Below are positions 22,249-34,176 of a DNA stretch of 64,000 bases, piece by piece. The stretch's first letter is position 1. Each line of letters starts with the position of its first letter. The stretch is from Apophysomyces variabilis (lineage: Eukaryota > Mucoromycota > Mucoromycetes > Mucorales > Mucoraceae). The notes below the pieces were generated by a model. The model saw only the letters and a list, made by a program, of their open reading frames with translations. It searched no databases and was not told the origin of the DNA. The position numbers and the translations under genes were made by a program. The stretch lies in assembly GCA_002749535.1 (NCBI GenBank), contig MZZL01000117.1:248001-312000 (forward strand), read 5' to 3'.

Positions 22249-24764
22249 ATGAGCAGCAGCCGAGTAAAGCCTGTAAGTTGTGTGGAAGAGGCATTTAGTT
22301 CAATGAACAGTGATTTGCATGCTTACTCCATCTCTCGCCATCCTTTCATTAGCAATCGACTTTTAGTAGAACTTCGGTCTCTGTCAGTAATAAACTTAAG
22401 AATAATCCGTTTTTCGCCAATCGCCACAAAGAAGATGTCTCGGACGCCAAGAAATTGCTATCAATTAAAAAATCTGCAGAATCCAAGCTGAGAAAGCCAA
22501 CAGCATTGGATGCTAATCACCGCTTGCCGGAGCCTAAAAGTCCACGTAACAATGAGGCCGCCATGCCACGCGAAGCATTGAAACAGCAGCCCAAGCTGCC
22601 TACACCTGTGCGTAGAACATCCCAAACACCAAAGTCAAACTTGAAGACTGTAATTCCAAAGAGAAGGCAGGGGCCAGAAATTCCTCCTTACGTTGACAGC
22701 AGACCCAAACCATCCGAAGAAGCCTCCTTAAAAACCGACGTGCCAAAATCAAAACCAAACGTTGCTATGGCCGAAAAGAAGACTGGAGTCAAGCCTAGGC
22801 AAACACCAAAAATAAGTGACAATACAGCATCACCGAAAGAAAACACTTCAAAAATTGTGCAGAAAGCAACGTCCTTTTGTGGGATACCTTTACCTTGGGC
22901 TGAATACGCCTCGCAATCGCAACAAAGTCCAGCCGAAAATCAAGCGATATCTTACAAAGACATGATATCGCAGCTATCAAGTTCTCATGTATCTCTTACC
23001 CATGCGCAAGTTCCAATTCCTACAGTCCCTAGGAAAAACAGCTCACAAATTGTAAGCGACTTACCAAACTAGACTTACTTTAATTGCTTCGTTCTTATCT
23101 TGTATTATACCATTTCATAGTCGTCATTTGACAGAAAAGACACAGCAATTGATGCGCTTCGAACACGAATAGAACTTGAAGTGGGGACGCAGCGTGCGGC
23201 TCTAGCACTGCTTAAGTTAGATAAAGAACCATTGCCTGATCTTCATGCCAGTACACATCGAATAGAGAAGCTGGTTGACGAACTATTTTTCCGAATTTCC
23301 CAGACTTCGGAAAATCATTGGAATTCCATGCAACGTTTAGCAGGCTCATTAGCTCATTCGACTCCCAGCAGCGCGTTTCCTGACCGCCGCGACAGTCGAG
23401 ACCAACTCTTTATCCGCCTCGAAGCTATCGCCACCAAACATGTGAAACACCGCAAGAAGTCCATACATACTTTGAAGACGGAAAGTATCAACGACGACAA
23501 TAGTAGCGTCTTGTCAACCGACGATTCGATATTTTCCAAATCAGTACGCACAAGCGTCACCAGTATTGCGCCAGATGACGACTATAGACAGAGTCTGGCA
23601 ATTAATCAGACACTTGCCGCTATCCAGAAACAATTTGTAGATTACGAGCAGCAAATAGCAGAGGACCAAACCAAACTCGGCGAAATACGGGAACAACTGG
23701 CACAGGAACAACGTCGACGCGAAGAACTGGAAGGCAAAGTGGCACTGACACTAGCATTGGAGGATCAAGTTTCAAAGCTTCAGCTGGAACTGGCTCAGAA
23801 ACAAGAAACAGAAGCCTTTAACACAAATAAATCTGAAGAATACCAGTCTCAGCAAGATCATACAATTGCACAGCTTGAGCTGCAGCTATCTCTCGAGCAG
23901 AGCCACCGAGAAGAGCTTGAGAAGCGACACGTTCATCTTCAACAACAAATATCCCGGCTGCAGCAGGAACTAGCGGAAAAACAGCAAGAGCAGAAGGATT
24001 CGAACGAAAAATGGCAGGAACAGATTACAAACCTTCAGCATACGATTGCACAGGAAACTGCGCGAAAGAAAGAACAGGAGGCTCAGTGTCGCAAAGTCAT
24101 GAACTGTTCATTGAATGAAGCCATTGAAAGTATGGCAACACATCGAGAGAAAATGGAAAAATTACAACAAGAACTAATGAAACAAGAGGAAGCCTGTTCC
24201 ACATGGCGGTCCAAAGCAACAGCTAAAGAAATGGAAGTAGCTGATCTGCAGAACCAATTGCTTGGATTGCAAGAAAAGAAGGCATCCAGCAGCGAAACGG
24301 ACGCGCTGAATATCGCGTTCCAAGAAGCGCAGCGCGCGTATACGGCTCGTGAATCAGCATTCATTCTCCAGACAGCCAGTTTAGAAGCAGAGCTAGGATC
24401 CATCTTGAAAGAATATGAACGTCTTACTCGTAATATCACTGATTTTCATCTCGAACGAAAGGCTTTTGAAACAAAGATGCAAGAAATGGCCAACGAGGTT
24501 CATATGCTTCAAGCGATGCTTGCAGACGAGCAAGTCAAGCGCATAGGCGATGAAAATGGGACGACTGCCTCGCTACGTAAAGAATTCCGACAGCTCATGG
24601 CCGATGTCAAGGCAGAACATCAACAAGCCATGGAACGCGAACGAGAGAAGCAGCAACAGACTGAAAACAAGCTGCGTGCCTTAAAACACGATCTGGAAAT
24701 GAGGCGATGGGAGAAGGTGGACGTGGGGGTTCAAACGAAATTTGTGGCCTATCCTTGCAGCTGA
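22249..24764 (+). CDS. Large coiled-coil protein, unrecognised
   Basis: Exons 22249-22272 (24 nt), 22353-23051 and 23121-24764 join in phase 0 to 788 residues. The start MSSSRVKP sits on the tiny first exon. Residues 9-240 are basic, Ser/Pro/Lys-rich and disordered. A stretch near 275-330 resembles a helical pair (LHASTHRIEKLVDELFF). From about residue 410 to near the end runs a nearly continuous coiled coil rich in Gln and Glu (EEQRRREELEGKV-like heptads). Such proteins often act as cytoskeletal, spindle-pole or Golgi scaffolds, but nothing here decides which. The C-terminus ends QTKFVAYPCS. Confidence 0.8.
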
Positions 24765-25894
24765 TTCCAACGGCTATCCTCATGCTAACCCTATTCTATA
24801 AATGACTACTGTGATCATGGTGAGAACGCGAAAAAAAAAAGCATTTTTGCTTTGCTAATCTAGTCTGCTGGTATCAGAAGTTGTATATCTCCCATCAGCC
24901 TTGTCCTATCAGCTACCATTAAAGCAAATCCACATCCTACGGAACGTCTGAGATCTTCATTAGTGGCGTTTCCTTTTCCATCCTTGGGATCTTTCATGAC
25001 GGATCTCTCATTTCCATGTGCAGTTTTAGACATAGAAAAAAGTCGACAGGCCTACTGGACGCCTGCTTCGTCATTCCAATGGTCGATATTTAACGCGTGC
25101 AACCCAGATTGTGTAAACTCTGTTTGCTATTCGTAATGTCCCACCATAAATCTCCTGGCACCTTGTGTGTGTTTCGAAGATAGCTGCCACCAGAAACAAC
25201 TGTATATCCTTACTGCCAGGCCCTTCTGGCATAAATTACTGGTAAGAACACTTGCATCACACAAGCAGGATGCGTGGGACTGCTGAGACTAGTTAAACTC
25301 TAGTGGTCTTCCTGTTTTCGTTGGCTACAGGCCAAATTTATGGCGACAAGCTTATCCTCAGAATATACAAGCTTCTGAATGATTGATTATTTCCAGGCAT
25401 CGATATTGTGAAATCTTTCTGTCTCCCAAGTGCGAACTTCACGATTCCTTACGATGCTTTCAGTTTTTCAACAATGTCTATAAAGGTGCACATCGCACTG
25501 AAAACATCCACACTGGGCACTACTCATGAGAACCTGTAATAATTTACGGTCCTTATCATCGCGTTTCTCTTTCTGCTTAATGTTTTCAGTGACAGAATCA
25601 TCTATCCTCATACAAGGAATCGGTAGGGTACCGCTGCAATGCATCATAAAAGAATGCATCACTTACATGCTTCTTGCCTTGTAAACAAGTATCCGTCTGA
25701 TGTGTATGCATAAATATTTGATTTTTTTTTAAAAAATCTATCTTTTCCTGTGCTAGACATCACTAATTATTGTTGATACTATGTCAAAATATAGCTTGGG
25801 AGAAAACAGTTTAGTCTACTTCACATTTAGCAGAATGCTCTACGATAAGACTTGTAACAGATTGAATGCGACAGGAATAGCACTTCCTGGTCTA
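24765..25894. other. Convergent intergenic
   Basis: 1.1 kb between two converging genes. A-rich run at 24830-24840; no gene seen. The minus frame 25468-25662 has no support. Confidence 0.5.
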
Positions 25895-27211
25895 TTATTT
25901 TAAAAGATCTGCAAATGCACTACAACATGGGGTCGGTGATTCATGCATAGAAGGCGGGATATCGACTTACTCATACGCTGGCTTTTTATCTGCTGCCTGG
26001 TTGTTCATGGAAAAGAACTGACTGCCTTGTGGTAGGTTGTTTGCCGGTTGCTGTGGTTGTCCTAAGGATGATCCAAAGCCTGCCCCGTTGCTAGCTTGTG
26101 CGCTACCAAAGTTATTCCAGACGTTTTGATACATGGAAGCCTGTCCAGCTGGTGCTTGTGGAATAACTCCAGTTGATGGCATACCCATCGTCAGGCCGGA
26201 CAACTGTTGATGATAGTTAGTCATGTTGTTCACATATCCACCCGTAGGCATCGATGACACGCTTGGATTGGAAGGTGTTTGACTGTATAAAGAAAGGATT
26301 GACGATTTGAAATCGTCATGTCGTGGTTTTTCGGTTTTGGGAACGGTTGCAGTGCTTGCGTTGCTTGCAGTGCCATTGCGCGTCTTGTTGTTAGAAGTTA
26401 CGGTATTGTCAAAAAAGAAATCAGCACCTTGTAGCTTAGATGCTGCCGATTGCTGAGGTTTCGATGAAGGGGAACCGAGGAAATCGTCAAGATTCCCAAA
26501 TTCAGGTCGTTTTGGCGTGGATGTTGCTGATATCGTTGATGACTGAGCAGGAGGAGGGGAAGCAGGTTTGGCTACTGTCTGCAACATGGTCAGGATAAAC
26601 GCTCTTTTCCACTCTAAAAAAGCTTACCGGCACTTCTTCAGCACCCAAAGTGGACGGGTCAGGAATAGGACCCTTCATAGCCCAGCGCTTTTGCTCATAT
26701 TTTGCGCGGATCCACATTTCCATGTTGCTTTCGGTGGGTTTTCTGTCGTTAAGATTCGCTTCCCAATACCTTACTTTTTATAAGCAAGCCAGCCTATCAA
26801 ACGCATAATATGCTTACTTGTTGGCACGCTCGTTACCCCATTTTATCATGCTTTCAACTTGACTGGGGATCCATGTATCCAAATCGACCGATTTCACTGG
26901 GTGAAAAAGAAAGTTAGCGATTGACACACCAGGAATACTTATTCGCCCTTTACCTTTGCTGATGTGGGTTCCAAGTGAGCGATGAATACCAGAGCATCTG
27001 ATGCATACAAAAATGCCGAGATTCCAAGAAGCCCAACGAGGATCTGCACTGGATGTTTATTAAGTTGTCCTCATCATGGTTCATCTAAAATGCCTTTTCG
27101 TTTGCAGTCAGCGCAGTATCTGTTGGCGGGCTTTTGCAACAGATCTTTCAAGATGCGGGCATGCTTTTCATTTAAGGCCTTGTCTGCTGTTCGAGCATGC
27201 CGGGTCGACAT
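25895..27211 (-). CDS. ArfGAP of the SMAP/AGE2 type
   Basis: GTPase-activating protein for Arf, acting in vesicle coat disassembly. Six exons: 27211-27094, 27043-26954, 26896-26818, 26769-26628, 26578-25971, 25919-25895; phases agree and give 353 residues. The zinc finger CADC-x16-CIRC spans residues 33-56, followed by [10 protein letters not shown] with the arginine finger (R61). After the domain come [14 protein letters not shown] and a long Ser/Pro/Gln/Asn-rich tail, probably for coat or clathrin binding. The short last exon replaces an apparent stop: GA|GTAAGT joins TTGTAG|TGC to end DAFADLLK. Intron 1 (27093-27044) starts with GC, not GT; without it the zinc finger breaks, so a GC-AG intron is needed. 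Confidence 0.9.
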
Positions 27212-28232
27212 GGTGTTGCGATATCACAGGTGAAAGAAACGGGAAGGTTGGCCGATCACGAAGTGAAACTGTTTCACACTCCGCATGTCCCTTTGGGATG
27301 GTAGTTTTCCATTAACGCGGTTTGCACTACCAACCATTACGCAGATCACTTAAATTAGGTAACGAATAAAGTTCATACAGCATGTTGAGAAGACAAAATC
27401 ACTAGTATTCACGTAAACGTTTCTTCGTAGATACGCCTTTCCAGAAAGCATCTCTGCACTGGGTAATATTCAGTTTCGCAGTGACTCTTAAGTAACAGAA
27501 CATGAAAGAATCCGGTTGGTGCTGGTTTCCTGTCTATGATAAGACATAGACATTCCTATAGTCTTCTATCGACTATGCGGATAATTCAGCTAGTTTGGTT
27601 TTACCCCTGCCTGAAACAAAAGAACAGGGCATATCCATCGCAATTTCGAGGTTTTTTTCTATGCATTTTTAACGGTTATTTATTGACTAAAAATAGCAGG
27701 GTTGAGCCTATATTTCAGATTGTTAGCATATTTACGTACAAATTGTTCAGGTCTTACTCGGGTGTAATGAAAAAGTAGACAAGTAAGAATTTAAAAATGT
27801 CGCCCTCAGGCTAAACGTAGATTAGATACTAGTTGCTGGAACAAGAAAAGGAACTCACTTCAATCAACGGGGGAATAGCGCTCGGCAATCGAGAATCAAT
27901 AAAAGTTCGTAGCAAATGCAAAATAATCTACAATGACCGTCAGAAGAGTGGTTAATGTGAATAAACCGTTACCTCGGCATCGGACGGCATCCCAGCTTCA
28001 AGAGGCATATACCTGAATGCCGCCAACCTGTTACTACCCGCCAACTCTAACGAAGCCTATATTAACTACTATTGCCATTCCTTATTCTTCTTGTGCTGTA
28101 CCTTTTACACGGTTCATTACATATTGTTTCCCTATATTAGATTCGTGACCTGGCACAGTAATATATTCCTGTACTTTGAATGGCTCAATTTCATCTTGTC
28201 CCTGAAAATCAATCAGTATTGCCCAAGGTCTC
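27212..28232. other. ArfGAP upstream intergenic
   Basis: AT-rich spacer of about 1 kb. The frames at 27536-27778 and 28091-28285 lack any domain or splice continuation. No repeat seen. Confidence 0.45.
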
Positions 28233-29110
28233 CTAGACCTCGATTCCGTCTCCTACCGCAAATGGTTGAAGCTGCATCATCATGATTGCCATGATGTTGG
28301 GGGAGCATTCAACTACGTTGGAGCCTACTTGCGCAAGCTGTTGATCCAGTTTATCCGCCACTACCACTAATGGTTTCAAAATTTTTGTACCCAACCACTA
28401 TGCAACGCTGCTTTAACACTAAAATCCACATCAACGCGATAGCATTCACTTACAGTGCGAAGATTATCATAGTATATCTTTGATAATCTGTCATTGAATC
28501 TATGCCAATTCTTCTGGAAATCTTCATACTATGATCCAGTTAAGATAAGCGCGCCGTAACGGTATGCTACTTGCCTGTTCTTGTCGAAAATGATCTACTA
28601 CTTCTGGTGTGCGCCATAATTGCCAAATAGACTTATCCTGTCGTTTAACAGGCTTCTGAGGTGGTGGAACACATGGTACATACTGTAAAGGTGGAGGTGG
28701 CTTCAATCCAGGAAGGGTTGCTGCTTGCTTCGCTTTCTGAACCAACGTTTTCAACGAACTTTGCGGATCAAATGCCATTCGCTTTTCAGTTTTTTTCGAT
28801 GTTGCAGCCGTTAAATTGGAAATTGGGGTAACTGAAGATAACACTGGTGGGAGCGACGGCTTGATATCTGCAATAAATGTCTGGTTACTCTCTGTGAACA
28901 CGGGTTCGCCGACATATGTTTACCAGCAGTAGTCATTGTTCCAAGCAACGTAGATACAGTCTTCTGGTCTGTTACAGGTGGATTTGCAGGTGCAGTTGGT
29001 GCTGTCGTGATTGTAGGCTTCGATGGTATAGATGTCTGCTTCTCGACGATTGGTGAAACATTCAAATTTGGCAGAAGAGGCAGGATAACATGCTTGGAGT
29101 GGTTCCACAT
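28233..29110 (-). CDS. Unrecognised Pro-rich protein with conserved-looking C-terminal helices
   Basis: A minus-strand gene is supported by splice-linked blocks. The first block (from the ATG at 29110 or an exon upstream) is Pro/Thr/Ser-rich (SIPSKPTITTAPTAPANPP). A GT-AG intron joins MTTA to DIKPSLPPVLSSVT; then PGLKPPPPLQYVPCVPPPQ, a KSIWQLWRTPEVVDHFRQEQ stretch, and, across a GC-AG intron (28574-28529), YEDFQKNWHRFNDRLSKIYY. A further block, VVADKLDQQLAQVGSNVVE, leads to a stop at 28235-28233; its donor is uncertain (GTAAGT gives the wrong phase, GTGAAT the right one). The 5' end is not resolved; a frame upstream (AYGSKALQLLIKPWHFNR, about 29200) may be an earlier exon. Function unknown. 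Confidence 0.55.
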
Positions 29111-29854
29111 GTTGTGGGCGCAAATACCGATGATAAGCCATTCTATTGAAATGCCATGGTTTAATCAAAAGCTGAAGCGCTTTAGAGCCATAAGCGAACC
29201 TGCAAGGGAGACGAGCTTCAAATCAAGGATTGCCTTGATCCACAGTAAGTTGAAAGTATTCACGGTGTGGTGAAACCATAACAAAGCCAATATGATGGCA
29301 CAATTCGTCTTAAAGACGTACTCATGCCAAGAAGAGAATATCATAATGGTTCGAATGGAACGCGTCTTCACCTTTCGAATCACTCTCGATCTTTTTTATG
29401 TCCTTGTCCGTGACTTGTCCTTATCCATCTCAATTTCCCCGCTCAGAACTTCTTGGTGCTGTCGTCTTAAAAGTCCCGCTTGCGTATTCCTTTGGAGACG
29501 CTTTTTTCCTTAGGCTTTTAATCTATATCATAACCATCCTGTTTATATTGCTAATATTTTAAGCTGCTCTACACGTACTTTACATGCGTAAAAGGACTAC
29601 GACCCAGCTAAAGGGACCTGAGTGACACTGTGTGTAAAGAGACATCACCTAGTAGAGTAGGGTAGCAGAGAGCTAACCACTTAGGCAGGCTGGTTTAAAC
29701 AATCTGTTCTAAATCTAGCACCCTTGACTTTCTGATGGACACCGTTGTTCCCTGAAAAAGGTCACTTAATAGCAAAAAGATATTACAGTCGTTGGGCATC
29801 GATTTGGATATCTCTTATTGCCGTAAATGAATGGACTTTATTACAGTAAGCCGT
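29111..29854. other. Spacer between DIS3L1-like gene and unknown gene
   Basis: May contain 5' exons of the unknown minus gene in 29110-29300. Beyond about 29300 nothing convincing is seen. Confidence 0.35.
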
Positions 29855-32800
29855 TTAATGACGACTCTCAATGAGAGACATTTTGCGAAACTGCTCCAAA
29901 AAGTTGTACATACTTCCATTTTGATGTTTGCTCGCTTTTTTCAACTGCCTTCTCGTCTCTTTTTCCTTCAATGACATATCTGCGACAGTTTCTTCGGCAG
30001 CAACAATGGACTTCATCATATCATTGGCAGATAAGCGTTCTTGGTTTTGAATCTGAGATTGCTCCAAACCCACTAGCGTCATATAAACCATATGTCGGTG
30101 CGCATGTGATTTACGCAGCTTGAGTGATACCCTTACTCGATCAAAGAGACGGAAAGTAATTGCATGCGGAAGGTCTGCTGAAGAGACACTGATATCGGTC
30201 GGCAACGAAGGGTTTACAGAAACGTTTGGTATCATTTCAGTATCTGTACGGCATGGTTAAAATCAATTAAGAAAACTTAACGGTAAACCCAAATCACCTT
30301 CGCTAGATTGCCCGGAAACTAAAGAGAGCGGTACAGTTGGGTGACCATCCTTGTCTACAAGAAACACGGGGCCCTTCAAACCAAGTCTACATATACCCGT
30401 TTAGTGTATCAGCACTATTTCAGCTTGCGCTTACCGAGGTACAAATACATAGAAACCATTGGATCGTATTTCCGAAATAACACCGCTCTCGATTAAAGGA
30501 TTTTCAACGGTCTAATACAATCAATTAGAAAAGTGTGTTATAGTAGTTTAAACATTAGTACATGTTGCAAAACAAATAGGCTTTGGAATAATTCAGTTGA
30601 ATCCTAATGTAAGATAACTCTGGTAAGCTTCGTCGCAAGTAACAATTAACATTACCTTTTGTGCAAACTTTGATTCCCGAGATTTGCGGTTTAAATTCTC
30701 ACAAATTTCGGTAATTTTGGCATCGGATGTCATAACCGAACCACGAGCATTGTCTGCAAGCATAACTTCATCTTGAACGCAAAGTAAAAGTTGGCGGTGT
30801 GCAACCACATCAGCATATCGTCGAATGGGAGACTAGTTCTGTTGTTTTAAAAACACTATAGAAGGTTTACGCGATGCCTTACTGTAAAGTGGGTATAGTA
30901 ATCCAGGGCAAGACCATAGTGACGGTATTGTTCCACTGAATAATGTCCAGAAGAAATGTATCTATCAAAACAAGAAATTAGACGAAATGCTTTCCCATAC
31001 ACATGCATACCCAGCCTCGTTCATGGCAACAGTCGCCATTGACTTGATCAACTTTGCTATCTCGGGATCATCCTTACTTCCCTTGACTATCATATCCAGT
31101 GACTGTGCCAACGCACGGTTGGAAGAAAAATCTATCGTGAAACCCTGTTTCACATAGATACAGGCTTTTTAGTTTCTTTTCAATATCTCCTCCATTCGTA
31201 ATATACCCTGCTCTTAGCTGCCTGGATAAGTCGTTCGAACTGGCTGGCATTTGGCGGCGGATGTCTACGTAAAACGGCCGCGTCCTTGATACCGTCATAA
31301 ATACGCTTCCCCACATAGGCGTTTGCAAGAATCATAGCTTCCGCTACAAGCCCATGGATTTCCATGCTATCTTTAGGAAGTAAATCAATCTGTCAAGAAT
31401 AAACATCTCGCAGTCTCTGAAATATCATGATCAAAAATATTCTGGAAAAGGATATTGATATCAGTAATTTGATTATTCTCCGCAATCTTAAATTTGACTT
31501 CAGTGCTTTCAAGTTCCAGCGCGCCTTTCGCCAATCGATTATTCTATTAACAAAAAGTTGGTAAGAATTGGACTAAGAAGTAAGGATCAATACCCTCATA
31601 TGTCTCAATACTTCCGCAAGTTTTTGCACATGGGAACGGAGCCTGTTTCCAAGTGCAGTATCTAAATCCATGTAAGAAATAATGATTTACAGGATAAAGA
31701 AGTATACCAAGTCCTGTGGCAACTGGCTTTCCGTCCAGTAATTGCTGCGCTTGTTCGTACTCCATTTCACAGCTTGAGCGAATAATGGTTCTACCAAACC
31801 ACGTGTCCAGTATATTATATGCTTTGTCCAATGACCAGATGACAGAGACTAAGGAAGGTTAAGAGATGGTTTCAACACTATTATCTTTACCTGCATAACG
31901 GTCTACGTTCGCGCGTAGTGAGCAGACCCGTTCGCTCAGCACGGACGGTAACATATCAAACCGTCGGTCGGCAAGATATACTGTTGTTCCTCTGCATAAT
32001 AAATATAATCAATGCATGCTACGGTTGAGCTGCTTCTTTACCTCGCTCTCGCTTCCAGATCCGTCAAAGAATTCTCTTTCACGAAGTAACTCACGTCTGC
32101 GATATGTACACCTAGCTCGATGTTCCCATTCTTGAGCTCTCGTACCGAAAGTGCATCTGACAATTTTTCTTAGTATGACAAGGAACGCGAAGTTTCCACA
32201 AACCATCAATATCTTGACAGTTGGGTGGATCAATGCTATTCAAGTCTGTAAGGATTTAGTTAACCCTAGGCTGATCTACCTAAACACCGTCAATGAACGC
32301 AGATCTTTACGTCGTGCAAGCTCGCTCTATGTTCCATAATAAGTACATCGTATTAACAGCAGGTGGTCGGATAACACACTTTATCTGGACGCCAAGGACA
32401 TTCGGGGGTATCAATTGGCATTTCCTTTAGTGAAGCTTCGCTAAACCCCTGGGATGCTTGAGATACAGAGATTCCATGCTCCACCAAAATTGCAGAAATT
32501 TCCGTATCCAATTGATGTATGGGGCCTAATGAAAAACGCTATGACACTCTGTATATCTATCACATCATTTTACCTAGGGAACGGACGAAATGTCCGTTGG
32601 GGTACTGGGAAGATACAGGCCTTAACAGGGCTATAACTTAATTAAAAAGGTTCAGCATAACGAACACATACCAATGGTCGATTCGGACAACAATACGCTG
32701 GTTCTGGATTAACTTCACCTCCTGGTGTCGTATTCTGATCTTCGGGATAGTTGGATCTAGAGGAATAGCCAAGTGGAACGATCCGCCCTCTACACCTTCC

Positions 32801-34176
32801 TCTTGTATGGTTGCTACATATGAGCGCCAGTTTCGATTCAGTACACCCACCACACGTCCTGTTGGCCTCGCTGTCTGTGTATCTTTTAGCGTCTGTAACT
32901 GTTGAGACTCTTTAGACGGAAAAAATTTTAAAGATCATTAACTCGATAGGACGATCATTTTTGTTTTACCGTCATCGACGCTCATATTGTTATATGATAT
33001 TTCATTAGACGGTGCCACCCAACGACTTTCCGATAGTAACTCAACAACAACCATATCACCCTGAACTACAAGAATTTCAGTCGTCGGTCATATTAGTTAG
33101 TTTGGTACCAGCGCGATTTCGATTTTCATTGCCGACAATCAATATGTCCTGGTCTAACTGCCCACTGCTGCTAACATAGGCTTGATCGCGACTATCGGAG
33201 CGGCAGCGTAAGATACCTGCAAAGTATCTTGACGACTTGATTCCGACTTCCAATTCCTCCATGGATTTATACTTTGGATTGCTGTTAGGCAATTGATGGC
33301 CTTACATACATCAACTTATCTCACCTCTGTGTATCCTGATACAGGCGCTGCTGCTAAAGACTTTTTCCCTCCCATCTGTATCCATTCCATGTGTTCTTCG
33401 ATCGTCACGTCAGCTAATACATCTACGAGATTTTGCAGCAACTGATGCTGAGGCCAGTACTCATCCAGATACTGTTTTGTAGTATAAACGCGTATTCTCT
33501 CAGATGGCCCAGTCGTAAACGTTTCAGAGAGCAGAATAATCTGCCTTTGCTGGTGCAGATGTTCATCATACCACTCTGCTAATCTGCACAACGCACGCCA
33601 ATCGCGTTCTGCTGCCGTCTCACCCGATTTTCGTAATACTTTCGTTTCTTCAAAGACTTCGTTGTAGAATATGACACTGCCTCGTCGAGAGTCATCGATG
33701 ATTTGTCGTAGTTTGCGGTATGTCCGCGTCTTGTCATACTGTTGTAGCTGTGACGCCTCGTTAAAATGCAAGCAAAAGAATAAAATACACATACAGAAGT
33801 GATAACTGTTTGGCTTAAGATAAGGCCTGAAATTTCTTCCTGCTCAAGGATTTCTAGAAACTGCAGCACGACCTATATATATACTGTATTAAGCATTGCA
33901 ACATCAGATAGGTTGGCGTATTCTACCGATAAGTCCGGTAATATGTAATGGTCAGCATCGGCACTTAATAGCCCTTGGTGATTTTTTGAAATCGAGCAAG
34001 GCGGATCCGCTGGGCAAATTTCGGCCAAGCAAGGAATGTCTTTGCGCAGATATTCTTTGGAACATGTCAGTTTCTTGTTATACGAGATGGCCTGAAGGCA
34101 TCGTACGTTCTCTAACCAATTTTACGATGGCATTGCCCCGAGTTTTTCTGAAAAAAGCTCGCTGTGTTCTGTTCAT
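29855..34176 (-). CDS. DIS3L: DIS3L1-type 3'-5' exoribonuclease (RNase II/R family)
   Basis: Processive exoribonuclease of the cytoplasmic exosome type. The start is ATG 34176 (MNRTQRAFF). Early exons: 34176-34107, 34054-33927, 33872-33795, 33756-33325, 33271-33109, 33065-32970; many short exons follow, to TAA at 29857-29855. Order: [18 protein letters not shown], a PIN domain ([20 protein letters not shown]), cold-shock domains ([27 protein letters not shown]), the RNB domain with [12 protein letters not shown] (acidic catalytic cluster), [58 protein letters not shown], and an S1-like C-terminus. [10 protein letters not shown] and the PIN start lacking DTNV match DIS3L1 rather than DIS3/Rrp44. 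The C-terminal tail is basic and helical. I am sure of the family and fairly sure of the subtype. Confidence 0.92.

Noticed and set aside
22090..22491. 133-codon frame at the start of the coiled-coil gene
   Set aside because: It is in a different frame from the spliced protein and overlaps its first intron; the in-phase exon structure explains the region better.
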